Of a stretch of DNA of 64,000 nucleotides, positions 18,131 to 27,944 are shown in pieces. Made by a program: the position numbers and the translations under genes. The notes below the pieces were generated by a model that searched no databases, was not told where the DNA came from, and was given only the letters and a program-made list of their open reading frames with translations. Origin of the DNA: Paenibacillus kribbensis (GTDB taxonomy: Bacteria; Bacillota; Bacilli; Paenibacillales; Paenibacillaceae); assembly GCF_002240415.1 (NCBI RefSeq), contig NZ_CP020028.1:2815501-2879500 (forward strand). Reading direction: 5' to 3'. Every line of letters begins with the position of its first letter. Position 1 is the first letter of the stretch.

Positions 18131-18376
18131 TGCGACTATGTCTTGTCCTCCGATATCAGCGGCTGAAAAATTCAATTTTCCCACATATTCATCTACATTA
18201 TTTCTAATTTGTTTCCGGATTTGGATAATTAATTACCAACATTTAGAAGTTATTTTCAAAAACCTTTAGAAAAATAACCTGTTTAGCTTGAATCTTGATC
18301 TATCTTTGAAGTAGCATAATAAAAAACTGACATTGTCCAATTTCTGGTCCTACCCCTCTTAAGGAGTGAAAATGCT

Positions 18377-20542
18377 ATGTGCGCACGAACGGTAAAAGCG
18401 AATACAGGGAATGTAATCGGTAGCTATTGCAAATGGATCGCAGCTGGTATGATTTTAACTCTCACGGGATGCTCACTTGCATCCGCCGCCCCTTCGTCCT
18501 CGTCCTCAAGTAAAATCAATAGTGAACCCACCTCCTCCCTGGTTACATTTCAATTGCAAGAGGCTACGATTGCTCAGATGCAGGACGCGATGAATTCAGG
18601 GGCACTGTCGAGTGTCGAGCTCACAGCCATGTACCTTAACCGGGTATATGCTTATGATTCTAGTGGCATTCGGCTGAATTCCATCCCTGTCCTGAACCCT
18701 GACGTACTAAAAGAAGCCGCTCAGGCTGATCAACTAAGGGCTCAGGGTATTACTACCGAACCTCTATTAGGCATACCCTACACGGTTAAAGACAGCTACC
18801 AGGTTAAGGGACTCACTGTCGCTTCTGGATCACCGGCTTTCAAAAACCTGACCGCAAAGGACGATGCCTTTACAGTAGAAAAGATACGCGAATCCGGTGG
18901 TGTGCTGATCGGCAAAACCAACATGCCGCCAATGGCAGCGGGAGGGATGCAAAGAGGCGTTTATGGCCGTGCTGAAAGTCCATACAATTCGGATTATTTG
19001 GCTGCAGCCTGGTACTCTGGCTCCTCTAACGGATCCGGCGTCTCAACAGCCGCCAACCTTGCTGCATTCGGCATGGGAGAAGAAACGGTATCTTCTGGAA
19101 GATCACCAGCATCTAACAATGGTTTAATTGCCTACACGCCATCGCGGGGTCTGATCTCCATTCGTGGGAATTGGCCGCTCTTCCCTATACGGGATGTCGT
19201 TGTCCCGCATACGAGAACTGTCGAGGACATGCTGCGCTTGCTTGACGTGATCGTTGCAGAGGATAAGATCACCAAAGGTGATTTTTGGCGAGAACAGAAA
19301 GCCGTTCAGTTACCTTCTGTCAACAGCGTCCGTCCGAGATCCTATTTAGAGCTGCGAGACACCCAAGCTTTGAGGGGTAAACGTATTGGCGTTCCGAAAA
19401 TTTATATCGGTAAGGACCATGAGAGCTCAAATCCAATCAAATTCAGACCTTCGATACAAGTATTATGGGAAAAAGCTGCAAAGGATTTAACTGCTCTTGG
19501 AGCTGAAGTTGTGGAAGTAGATTTCCCCCTGCAGGCGAATAGCGAGAAAGACCGTGCAACAGCAAAAACACCTGAGGAGCGCGGTTTGATGCCAGTAAAA
19601 TGGCATGATAAGGAATTTGGGCTGCTTAATCCTTATGCGGCTGAGGAATTCCTCAAAAGCGTGGGCGATCCGAACTTCCCGTCATGGGCTAATATCGACC
19701 CTGCAACCGTTTTCCCGAATCCGCCAGGTACGGTAGATGCCAAACGTGGCAGAGATCTTGGTCGATACGACGCGTTCATTGAAACCATAAAAAAAGGGGT
19801 CACCCCATACGAACAAATTCCACAATTTTATGAAGCACTGCAGGGGCTTGAGAATGTTCGAAAGATTGATTTTGAGGATTGGATGAAGCAGAACGACCTT
19901 GATTTCATAGCGTTCCCGGCAAATTCCAATATCGGCAAAGCCGATTCCGATGTGAATGAAACGTCCTATGAAGAAGCTTGGGAGAATGGAAACTATTTCT
20001 CCAATACGAATTACATTTTGCGCGAATATGGGATCCCAAGTGTGTCCGTAAGCATGGGCGCGATGGAGGATACCGGTATGCCCGTTAACCTGACGATGGC
20101 GGGTGCCGCATACAGCGATAATGACCTGTTGCGTTACGCTTATTCCTATGAGCAGGCGACAAAAAACCGTCCTATCGCAACGCGTACACCAGCGCTTGAA
20201 AATGAAACCTTCTCCTATAACCCGCAAACTGTGCTCCCACCCTCTAAACGCAAGGAAACAGAAGTCCCTGTGCTTAAGTTGAATGCCTCGATCAAGGACG
20301 ATGTTCTCGCTTTGGACGGTTCAGTCACAGATCAAAGCGCTATCGCGCAGCTCAAAGTTTATGTCAATGGCATTCGTGTCGTTATTACAGAAGATAAAGC
20401 CAATTGGTCAGCAACACTTCCAACTGCTAAATACAAACAGGCTGGGGCCTCCCAAGCCGATACGCTGCATATTCTCGTGCTGGCCAAGGATATGTACGGA
20501 AATACCTCTGCTCAAGTCAAGTCTGTCACTTTACCCCAATGA
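18377..20542 (+). CDS. Secreted lipoprotein amidase (amidase-signature family)
   Basis: 721 residues. A lipoprotein signal ends in the lipobox LTGC (Cys32). The amidase-signature fold follows, with Lys138 in 'GIPYTVKDSY', cis-Ser216 in 'GSSNGSG' and nucleophile Ser240 in 'EETVSSGRSPAS'; spacings of 78 and 24 residues fit the Ser-cisSer-Lys triad. The Gly-Gly before the nucleophile is replaced by Val-Ser, a subfamily trait. The last ~85 residues look like an Ig-like domain. It should hydrolyse an amide outside the membrane; substrate unknown. Start ATG 18377, nine bases after AAGGAGTG. Confidence 0.85.
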   Translation: MCARTVKANTGNVIGSYCKWIAAGMILTLTGCSLASAAPSSSSSSKINSEPTSSLVTFQLQEATIAQMQDAMNSGALSSVELTAMYLNRVYAYDSSGIRLNSIPVLNPDVLKEAAQADQLRAQGITTEPLLGIPYTVKDSYQVKGLTVASGSPAFKNLTAKDDAFTVEKIRESGGVLIGKTNMPPMAAGGMQRGVYGRAESPYNSDYLAAAWYSGSSNGSGVSTAANLAAFGMGEETVSSGRSPASNNGLIAYTPSRGLISIRGNWPLFPIRDVVVPHTRTVEDMLRLLDVIVAEDKITKGDFWREQKAVQLPSVNSVRPRSYLELRDTQALRGKRIGVPKIYIGKDHESSNPIKFRPSIQVLWEKAAKDLTALGAEVVEVDFPLQANSEKDRATAKTPEERGLMPVKWHDKEFGLLNPYAAEEFLKSVGDPNFPSWANIDPATVFPNPPGTVDAKRGRDLGRYDAFIETIKKGVTPYEQIPQFYEALQGLENVRKIDFEDWMKQNDLDFIAFPANSNIGKADSDVNETSYEEAWENGNYFSNTNYILREYGIPSVSVSMGAMEDTGMPVNLTMAGAAYSDNDLLRYAYSYEQATKNRPIATRTPALENETFSYNPQTVLPPSKRKETEVPVLKLNASIKDDVLALDGSVTDQSAIAQLKVYVNGIRVVITEDKANWSATLPTAKYKQAGASQADTLHILVLAKDMYGNTSAQVKSVTLPQ

Positions 20543-20581
20543 CGAAGGACATCATCAACTGCCCTACATGCGTTCACCAAC

Positions 20582-20821
20582 CTAATAAAACCAGGATGTA
20601 AACAGATTGTTAACCGGTTTATAGATCATTATGACCAGTAGCAATGGGCTCGGCACATTGATCTTGTATAAGGAGCAGACCACTGCACCAATGCCCATGA
20701 TCCAGAACAAGCCCCAGACCAGATAGTCTCGGCGCCTGCTCCCTCGTCTCAGCAAAGGCACATCGATGATCGCACAAGCCGCCGCTGCAGCCAGAAAAAG
20801 CAGTAACACCATTGCGCTCAC
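20582..20821 (-). CDS. Small two-helix membrane protein of a Ger locus (D-subunit-like)
   Basis: 79 residues with two hydrophobic helices. The C-terminal 'INVPSPLLLVIMIYKPVNNL' parallels 'LPNTPGPTTVLLFIFKPFRGL' in the small protein of the second Ger locus here. Its ATG overlaps the gerC stop by four bases, so it is co-translated. Small two-helix D subunits that modulate germinant receptors are known in Bacillus, and I infer the same role. Confidence 0.65.
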   Translation of the reverse strand: MSAMVLLLFLAAAAACAIIDVPLLRRGSRRRDYLVWGLFWIMGIGAVVCSLYKINVPSPLLLVIMIYKPVNNLFTSWFY

Positions 20822-22041
20822 TCCTTAATATCTTGAAGAAAGGATTTGTCTGTAATGCCAATCCGGTTAATCGTCACGCTGGCTTTGTAATGGACGGGTA
20901 GCGATTTTAGGTAATTGTCCCCTTTTTCCCGTTGCAGCCTGGCCCAAGCTTGGGGATTGGCACGATAGATCAACTGTCCAAAGCCCATAGTATCCACATT
21001 GTAGCGCTCATTAATTTGCTCAACTGCCGTTTTCATCCGAAAGATAATTTTTTCTTCCGATTTTCTTTCCAGCTCTGTAATCACACGCTCTGCCTCCAGA
21101 TTATCTTTGCTCATGACTTCTTCAACATTACACAAGGCCTTTACATGGATGTAAATATGTGGTTTGCCGTCAATAATCTTGACTTTTCGTTTGGTGTCTG
21201 TATGAAGTGCTTCAATAACGATGGGTCGTCCGTCGTCTCCTTGTACAGGCCCTGAGCTTTTAACAACATTATTGGTGACATAATTGTAGCCGATCGTCTC
21301 GTTATCACTTAACCACCCGATCATCTTATCTTTCCGAAATACGGCTACATTACTGTAACGTAATCTGGCTGTAGGCGAGCTATCTTCCACATTGCTCTTC
21401 TTTTCGCCCTCACTGACACTACCGGACATCTTTACTCCGGTCAACACCGGATTCGTCCCTTCGTACAGAAAATCTTCAATAAATTCGTTTAAAGAAACAG
21501 CGACTGTTTTGGCCGATGCCTTATATGATTGGTCCAGGGAATTATACAATTTACTTGCTGGCAATTTCTCTAGCGGGGTAAGGACCTTCAGGACATCTTC
21601 GGCAGTGGTGTCTTTGGCGACCATAGCGTAGAAATCATTACGCGGCTCGCGGCTCCGTTTCAGCATATCAAGTACCTCGCCAATTCCAGCCCGGGCAAGC
21701 TCCTCTCCGATCACCAGTATACGGATATGCCCATAGTAGCTGGCTCTCGCGCTTTCGAGACTGTACTTGCGCTGGGCTTCATAGATCGTGGGTACCGTGA
21801 AGGTAGATACAATCACCGGCACCCCGCCACCTCCCGCCCCTCCTGCCGTCTGCGAGGCAATTGCTGAAGGAATAACCACCTGCAGCGTAACCTTATAGCC
21901 AGATTCAGCCTTATCTAGCCCCATTCCCAGCACAAAAGCCATTTCGTTTAACTCCTGTCTTTCCCAGCAACCGCTGATCAGCATAGGGACCAAAAGGGCA
22001 AGCAGCAGTCGCGAAATAGTTTTACGGTTTTTTGGGCTCAT
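20818..22041 (-). CDS. Spore germinant receptor lipoprotein, GerC family (locus 1)
   Basis: About 407 residues. The signal peptide ends in the lipobox LISGC, followed by 'WERQELNEMAFVLGMGLDK', the standard GerC opening. The C-terminal domain has 'IYRANPQAWARLQREKGDNY' (family: P.W..L...W). Start ATG 22041, overlapping the end of gerA by 20 bp. It forms the outer-face lipoprotein part of a GerA-B-C receptor in the spore inner membrane. Confidence 0.9.
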   Translation of the reverse strand: MSPKNRKTISRLLLALLVPMLISGCWERQELNEMAFVLGMGLDKAESGYKVTLQVVIPSAIASQTAGGAGGGGVPVIVSTFTVPTIYEAQRKYSLESARASYYGHIRILVIGEELARAGIGEVLDMLKRSREPRNDFYAMVAKDTTAEDVLKVLTPLEKLPASKLYNSLDQSYKASAKTVAVSLNEFIEDFLYEGTNPVLTGVKMSGSVSEGEKKSNVEDSSPTARLRYSNVAVFRKDKMIGWLSDNETIGYNYVTNNVVKSSGPVQGDDGRPIVIEALHTDTKRKVKIIDGKPHIYIHVKALCNVEEVMSKDNLEAERVITELERKSEEKIIFRMKTAVEQINERYNVDTMGFGQLIYRANPQAWARLQREKGDNYLKSLPVHYKASVTINRIGITDKSFLQDIKE

Positions 22042-23551
22042 CTGCCGACTCCTTTCGCTTGGCTGTGCTTTGACGATCAAGGTTTTGAACCATATTTTCT
22101 GCCGGCCTTGTCTTTAGAAGCGGCCAGGGAAAGCGAAAGATGGAATCCTTCAGATCATCTGAACGGTATGGCCCGATCGGACTCATATAGGGCATGCCAA
22201 AAGAACGCAGACCCGCCAAATGAAGCACGATCAAAAAGATACCGAATAGAATCCCGTATAATCCAAGAAAACCGGCCAGACCGATAAGTAGAAAACGAAT
22301 GATTCTTGCAGCGATCGACATGCCTGACTCTGGCATGACAAAACTGGCAATAGCCGTAATGGATACAATGATAACCATCGCTGAAGAGATAAACCCCGCT
22401 GCAACCGCCGCCTGGCCTATGACAAGTGTTCCAACAATGGATATCGCCTGCCCTATATTTTTCGGAATCCTCACTCCCGCTTCACGCAGAATCTCATACG
22501 TTAATTCCATGAGCATCGCCTCCACAAATGCAGGAAAAGGAACGCTTTCTCTCTGTGCAGCAAGGCTGATAACCAGATTGGTAGGGATCATCTCCTGATG
22601 ATAAGTCGTAACCGCCACATAAAAAGAAGGGGCAAGCAACGTAATAAAAAAGGAAAGAAAACGAATAAACCGCAGCAAGGTAGCGATATCGGCCCGCTGA
22701 TAATAATCTTCTGCAGATTGAAAAAAGGCGACAAAAAAGGTAGGCACCAGCAGGACAAATGGTGTTCCATCTACAAGAATCGCCACTTTGCCTTCGAGGA
22801 TTCCCGCTGCGATAGTATCCGGGCGGTCGCTGTTATAGATCGTGGGGAACGGCGTAGCAGCCGTATCTTGAATAAACTCCTCGATATATCCGCTCTCCAG
22901 AATACTGTCTGTATCGATTTTGGCCAATCTGCGCTTTACTTCCTGCACCAGGTCAGGGTTTGCGATGTTGGTGAGATACATAATGGATACGCTGGTTTGA
23001 GTCACCCTACCGACCTGGAAGGTTTCCAGCCACAATTGGCTGTCTTTAATCTTCCTTCGGAGCAATGCCGTGTTCGTCCGCAAATTTTCCGTGAACCCTT
23101 CCATCGGCCCACGCACAACCGATTGTGAGCTGGGTTCGCCTACATTGCGGTCCTCCCATCCAGGCAGTCCGATCCGCAGGGCGCTGGAGGTTCCTTCAAC
23201 CAGCACCATGATATTACCGGATAGCAGCTCATGAACAAATTGTCCAAGGTCATGCGTGACGGACAGATCCCCCGCAATCAGCACACGTTTTCGCAAAAGC
23301 TCCATCTTCTGATTCGCATCAAGATCTCTCAGCTGCTCAGGGGCACAGCGTTCCTGAAGTGAAAATAATATGGAGTTATGCAGGACCTGAGTATCCACAA
23401 GACCGTCAATATAAAGCAAGGCGATATGCGTAGACTCATCCAACTGCAGCTCTTTAGTGATCAAATCGTTGCTTGTCCCGAGCAGTTGAACCAACTGCGC
23501 CACATTGTCCTCCAAGCGATGTGATAGTGTGCCCGTAATTGTATCCTTCAT
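22022..23551 (-). CDS. Spore germinant receptor A subunit (locus 1)
   Basis: About 509 residues. The soluble N-terminal half has 'MYLTNIANPDLVQEVKRRLA' and 'DSILESGYIEEFIQDTAATP', and 'VRGPMEGFTENLRTNTALLR', all GerA hallmarks. Four to five membrane helices follow ('VVTTYHQEMIPTNL' appears as 'AVTTYHQEMIPTNLVISLAA'). The C-terminus is cytoplasmic and basic. Start ATG 23551 after CGGAGG; the longer frame to 23641 is non-coding leader. Sensed germinant cannot be told from sequence. Confidence 0.92.
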   Translation of the reverse strand: MKDTITGTLSHRLEDNVAQLVQLLGTSNDLITKELQLDESTHIALLYIDGLVDTQVLHNSILFSLQERCAPEQLRDLDANQKMELLRKRVLIAGDLSVTHDLGQFVHELLSGNIMVLVEGTSSALRIGLPGWEDRNVGEPSSQSVVRGPMEGFTENLRTNTALLRRKIKDSQLWLETFQVGRVTQTSVSIMYLTNIANPDLVQEVKRRLAKIDTDSILESGYIEEFIQDTAATPFPTIYNSDRPDTIAAGILEGKVAILVDGTPFVLLVPTFFVAFFQSAEDYYQRADIATLLRFIRFLSFFITLLAPSFYVAVTTYHQEMIPTNLVISLAAQRESVPFPAFVEAMLMELTYEILREAGVRIPKNIGQAISIVGTLVIGQAAVAAGFISSAMVIIVSITAIASFVMPESGMSIAARIIRFLLIGLAGFLGLYGILFGIFLIVLHLAGLRSFGMPYMSPIGPYRSDDLKDSIFRFPWPLLKTRPAENMVQNLDRQSTAKRKESADEPKKP

Positions 23552-23728
23552 GTCGCAACCTCCGCATTCCGTGAGCAAGCTGCAGATAGTATGACAGAAG
23601 AAGTTGATAATTATTCCTCCACATTCCTTTTCGACTATCAATTAATAATTATGTAATAAAATCGCATACTAAAGGAAATGACAAAAGGAAATTTGAAGGG
23701 CAGTTTGCAGCAGATTTGGAGGTAACTC

Positions 23729-24841
23729 ATGAATCTTGAAAAAGATCGGATCAGTACAGCTCAAATGATGATGCTTGCGCTTTTCTCACTCATCGGGGAA
23801 ATGGCGCTTGTTTATCCTGCGGCAATAACAACAGGAGCCCACCAGGACGCATGGATTGCCGGCTTGATTAGTATTCCGCTAGGACTTGCATGCGTAAAGC
23901 TGATGGTATCTGCATCCAATATTGATCCAACTAAAACGATTATCGAGCTTTCATTACAAGTATTAGGAAAATGGGTGGGTGGAGTTGTAGCGTTGAGCTA
24001 TTTATTCTTTTACCTGATTGCAACCTCCACCTATGTCAGAGAAATCGAAGATTTCATGTGTACACAGATTTACGAGGCGACACCCGGCGGGGTCATTCGC
24101 TTCATGGCGATTATTCTGCTGGTGTATGGCTTGCGGCTGGGTCTTGAAACGCTGGGAAGAGCAGCCCAGATTTTTTTCCCGTTCTTTGCGTTTTTTCTGA
24201 TTTGCCTAATCGTTCTCCTGTTCCCCGATGTCAAGATAGAGCGTATCTATCCTATTTTGAATACACCGTTTCCTGACATGCTGCACACCATTATGTTCGG
24301 CGTATTTTATCCCTTTGGAGAAATTTGCGTGTTCTTCATGGTGTATCCCTATGTCCGTAAACAAAGCAATACAAGCCGCAATTTATATTTCTCCCTATTG
24401 ATCGGGGGCGTTGCACTCAACCTCATTTTGTTTCTCTCCCTGACAGTACTCGGGGCATATTTCTCAGAGCACGAATTTTACGCTGCCTATATTCTTGCCC
24501 AGAGAGTCAACATTGCCAACTTTTTGCAGCGAATTGAGGCGTTAATGGCCACCACGTGGATCATTAGCACCTATTTCAAGACAGTGCTGTTCTTCTACGC
24601 ATTTGTCTTGGGGACAGCTCAGCTATTAAAGCTTAAATCCTATCGGCCATTGATCTTTCCAGTAGCGTTTATGATTTACGGACTGTCGCATCTGATTGCG
24701 AAAGATATTATTTTCTACGTCAAGGAGATCCCAGCCTACTGGGTAGATTGGGACCTTACCTATGCCTTCGCTTTTCCATTAATCCTGCTCGTTGTTCATC
24801 TTATTAGGAAACGTATCAACAAAAAAAATCAGACTACGTAA
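23729..24841 (+). CDS. Spore germinant receptor B subunit, GerB/AAP permease (locus 1)
   Basis: 370 residues with ten predicted helices; 'ISTAQMMMLALFSLIGEMAL' opens as in GerB-type permeases of the amino acid-polyamine superfamily. B subunits bind the germinant and, with A, form an ion channel. Unlike the usual A-B-C or A-C-B order, this gene is divergent from gerA with 177 bp between start codons, so its level may be set separately. GGAGG stands upstream of ATG 23729. Confidence 0.9.
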   Translation: MNLEKDRISTAQMMMLALFSLIGEMALVYPAAITTGAHQDAWIAGLISIPLGLACVKLMVSASNIDPTKTIIELSLQVLGKWVGGVVALSYLFFYLIATSTYVREIEDFMCTQIYEATPGGVIRFMAIILLVYGLRLGLETLGRAAQIFFPFFAFFLICLIVLLFPDVKIERIYPILNTPFPDMLHTIMFGVFYPFGEICVFFMVYPYVRKQSNTSRNLYFSLLIGGVALNLILFLSLTVLGAYFSEHEFYAAYILAQRVNIANFLQRIEALMATTWIISTYFKTVLFFYAFVLGTAQLLKLKSYRPLIFPVAFMIYGLSHLIAKDIIFYVKEIPAYWVDWDLTYAFAFPLILLVVHLIRKRINKKNQTT

Positions 24842-24942
24842 CCCATTCGACACACGCTCCCATCATTACGGTGATTGATTGAAGGGAAACTGCGAAGTCT
24901 AGTGTGGAAATCCATCAACTTTCAGAACTAAGCCATAAAAAA

Positions 24943-24973
24943 AGTTGTCGCCGAGGAACTCTCAGCGACAACT
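24943..24973 (-). terminator. Terminator of the aspartate operon
   Basis: AGTTGTCGC pairs with GCGACAACT around a GAG/CTC inner stem. Seven T follow on the minus strand. It lies after the malic enzyme and also between it and convergent gerB. Confidence 0.8.
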
Positions 24974-25006
24974 GTTCGGTAGGTATATCCGTCACCATGT
25001 ACAGAA

Positions 25007-26434
25007 TTATCCGTAACTTGCATCTCTCATGCTTTTCTGTGCAACCCCGGTACGATACGCCGCTTCAATTACGGCATCTCTAACCTTTTTTACCACTTCC
25101 TGATTAAATACGCTCGGGATAATATACGTTTCGCTCAGTTCGTCATCTGTAACGACGGATGCGATCGCCTGTGCAGCTGCAAGCTTCATGGCTTCATTGA
25201 TTTCACTCGCCCTGCAATCCAATGCGCCGCGGAAAATCCCCGGAAAGCAAAGCACATTGTTGATCTGATTGTGACCATCGGACCTCCCGGTCGCCAAGAC
25301 CTTAACGTAAGGTTTGGCCAACTCGGGGTCAATCTCTGGAATCGGGTTCGCCATAGCAAAGACAATGGGGTCCTTCGCCATAGAACGAACGTCATCCACC
25401 TTTAGAATGTTCGGAGCCGATACGCCAATAAAAACATCCGCATTCTTGATCACTTCGGACAAGTTGCCAGTTTCCACATTCGGATTCGTTATTTGAGCAA
25501 ACTCAGTCCAATAAGGATTATCGTAATGTGCATTCCGATGAAGAGCCCCATTACGGTCCACCCCGATCAAATTTTTCACGCCGGCGGACAGCAACATTTT
25601 TGAGCAAGCGATGCCCGCTGCACCGATGCCGTTGACAACGACCTTAATCTCCGACATTTGCTTGCCGGTAATTTTGAGTGCATTCAACAGACCCGCTAAC
25701 AGGGCAACGGCTGTTCCATGCTGGTCATCGTGAAACACCGGGATATCTAGCTCCCGTTTCAAACGCTCCTCAATTTCGAAGCAACGCGGTGCCGAAATAT
25801 CCTCCAGATTGATGCCCCCAAATGCCGGAGCCAGTGCCTTAATGGTTCGGACCATTTCGTCAGGGTCTTTCATGTCCAGGCAAATCGGAAAAGCATCCAC
25901 GTCTGCGAATTGCTTGAACAGCATAGCCTTGCCTTCCATCACCGGCATAGCCGCCAATGGTCCGATATCACCTAGCCCCAGAACGGCCGTTCCATCGGTA
26001 ACTACCGCAATCGTATTGCGTTTGATCGTCAGCGAGTAGGCTTTGCTCGGCTGTTCCGCAATCGCCGTACATATGCCTGCGACACCGGGGGTATACACCC
26101 GTGACAAGTCGTCACGGTTCTTCACCGATATCTTAGAGGCAATTTCAATCTTCCCGCCCAAATGTGCAAGGAAAGTCCGGTCTGACACATGAATTATTTT
26201 GACACCATCTAGCTTCTGAAGCGACTCGCTGATCAATTGGCTGTGTGCTTGATCGAATACGTTCACAGCGATATCGTGAATCGTGCCCGTGTGATCGGAC
26301 GAGATGACATCAATCCCCACAATATCTCCGCCCGTTTTTTCAATTATTGCAGCGATATCGCTGAGGGGGGTTCGTCCTTTTTCTTTTTGAATCCGAAATA
26401 ACATATAAGTGCTGGCTCCGCTTGACACTGACAT
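25007..26434 (-). CDS. NAD(P)-dependent malic enzyme with N-terminal ACT domain
   Basis: 475 residues. An ACT-like domain (about 10-90) precedes the malic enzyme N domain ('SRVYTPGVAG', 'VLGLGDIGPLAAMPVMEGKA') and C domain ('VVNGIGAAGIACSKML' nucleotide loop). 'HDDQHGTAVALLAG' carries metal and substrate residues. It decarboxylates malate to pyruvate. Last gene of an operon with Asp racemase and aspartase, where it would drain fumarate-derived malate; the ACT domain suggests allosteric control by an amino acid. Confidence 0.92.
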   Translation of the reverse strand: MSVSSGASTYMLFRIQKEKGRTPLSDIAAIIEKTGGDIVGIDVISSDHTGTIHDIAVNVFDQAHSQLISESLQKLDGVKIIHVSDRTFLAHLGGKIEIASKISVKNRDDLSRVYTPGVAGICTAIAEQPSKAYSLTIKRNTIAVVTDGTAVLGLGDIGPLAAMPVMEGKAMLFKQFADVDAFPICLDMKDPDEMVRTIKALAPAFGGINLEDISAPRCFEIEERLKRELDIPVFHDDQHGTAVALLAGLLNALKITGKQMSEIKVVVNGIGAAGIACSKMLLSAGVKNLIGVDRNGALHRNAHYDNPYWTEFAQITNPNVETGNLSEVIKNADVFIGVSAPNILKVDDVRSMAKDPIVFAMANPIPEIDPELAKPYVKVLATGRSDGHNQINNVLCFPGIFRGALDCRASEINEAMKLAAAQAIASVVTDDELSETYIIPSVFNQEVVKKVRDAVIEAAYRTGVAQKSMRDASYG

Positions 26435-26485
26435 TTTTTGGCACTCTCCCTTTGTTTTCGTTGAGCGTTTATTGCACGCCTCTCT

Positions 26486-27904
26486 TTAATTCTTTTCCAA
26501 TAATTCTGCTCCTGCGATACCTGGATTCGTCATCTCATATGGGTTAAGAATGATCTCAAGCTCCTCTTCCGTCAAAACGTTATAAAGAAGGCACAGCTCG
26601 CGTACCGAACGCCCCGTTAAAATCGCCTCACGCGCGATTCTCGCGACTGTCTCATAGCCTAAGTGCGGGTTGAGCGCCGTTATAACCCCTACACTTTTCT
26701 CCACATACTCTTTACAGCGCTCCACATTTGCTTCGATTTCCTCCAAACAATACACGCGGAATACGTTGAACACCTGATTCATCATACTCAGCGATTGCAG
26801 CAAATTGAACACGAGCACAGGCTCCATAACATTTAGTTCCAGCTGCCCCGCTTCGGAGGCAAGGCAAATCGTATGGTCATTGCCGATGACCTGAAACGCC
26901 ACCTGATTCACTACCTCCGCCATAACCGGATTGACCTTGCCCGGCATAATGGACGAACCGGGTTGGCGTGCCGGCAAATTCAATTCCCCCAGCCCGGTGC
27001 GAGGCCCGGAGGCAAGCAAACGCAGATCATTGGCAATCTTTGACATGTTGATCATGCAAACTTTTAAAGCGGCGGACACCTCAGTGTAAGCATCCGTATT
27101 TTGCGTCCCGTCTACCAGGTGCGTGGCATTGCAAAGCGGCAATCCGCTGAGCTCGGCAAGATATTCCACGACCCGTTTAATGTATCGGGGATCGGCATTT
27201 AAGCCCGTGCCGACGGCTGTTGCGCCCATGTTAACCTCGTACAAATGGTCACGAGTCTGACTAATCCTCTTGATATCACGTTCCAGCACTCTGCTGTAGG
27301 CCTCAAACTCCTGCCCCAGACGGATCGGCACGCCATCTTGCAGATGAGTACGACCCATTTTGATAATCCCGTCGAATTGTACGGCTTTAGTCTGAAATGC
27401 TGCGAGCATTTCCTTCATCGTGACGATCAGCTTATCAATCAAAGAAAGGGTTGCAATATGAATCGCCGTGGGAAAAGCATCGTTGGTTGATTGGGCCATA
27501 TTCACATGTGTGTTGGGGCTCACTTTGAAATAATCCCCCTTGGTTCCCCCCAGCAGCTCGATCGCCCGGTTGGCGATAACCTCATTGGTATTCATGTTGA
27601 TGGATGTGCCTGCTCCACCTTGAATAGGATCAACTATAAATTGGTCATGCCAATTACCGTCCATGATCTCTTGCGCTGCCAATACGATCGCATTACCGAT
27701 ATTTGGATTCAATTGCCCAATCTCCATATTAGCCAACGCCGCCGCCTTTTTAACCGTAGCCATAGCACGAATTAACGATTCATGGATACGATAGCCTGTG
27801 ATCGGAAAATTTTCTAATGCTCGAGCAGTTTGTATACCGTAGTAGGCTTGAGATGGAACTTCTTTTTCTCCAAGAAAATCTTTTTCTTTACGATATTCAT
27901 TCAT
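26486..27904 (-). CDS. aspA: Aspartate ammonia-lyase (aspartase)
   Basis: 472 residues, full length. The fumarase/aspartase signature 'GSSIMPGKVNPV' and 'TNEVIANRA', 'THLQDGVPI' and 'MNTNE' motifs are intact; the Ser in GSSIMPG is the catalytic base. It deaminates L-aspartate to fumarate. It lies 41 bp after the racemase and 51 bp before the malic enzyme, in one operon. AGGGAG precedes the ATG. Fumarase is not in the window, so fumarate must enter the general TCA pool before malate decarboxylation. Confidence 0.93.
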   Translation of the reverse strand: MNEYRKEKDFLGEKEVPSQAYYGIQTARALENFPITGYRIHESLIRAMATVKKAAALANMEIGQLNPNIGNAIVLAAQEIMDGNWHDQFIVDPIQGGAGTSINMNTNEVIANRAIELLGGTKGDYFKVSPNTHVNMAQSTNDAFPTAIHIATLSLIDKLIVTMKEMLAAFQTKAVQFDGIIKMGRTHLQDGVPIRLGQEFEAYSRVLERDIKRISQTRDHLYEVNMGATAVGTGLNADPRYIKRVVEYLAELSGLPLCNATHLVDGTQNTDAYTEVSAALKVCMINMSKIANDLRLLASGPRTGLGELNLPARQPGSSIMPGKVNPVMAEVVNQVAFQVIGNDHTICLASEAGQLELNVMEPVLVFNLLQSLSMMNQVFNVFRVYCLEEIEANVERCKEYVEKSVGVITALNPHLGYETVARIAREAILTGRSVRELCLLYNVLTEEELEIILNPYEMTNPGIAGAELLEKN

Positions 27905-27944
27905 GAGTTTTTAACTCCCTTACTTCTAAATTTCAAAGTCTCAT

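Noticed and set aside
22598..23128. 176-codon plus-strand frame
   Set aside because: Lies wholly opposite gerA, which has clear family motifs; no ribosome binding site and low-complexity start.
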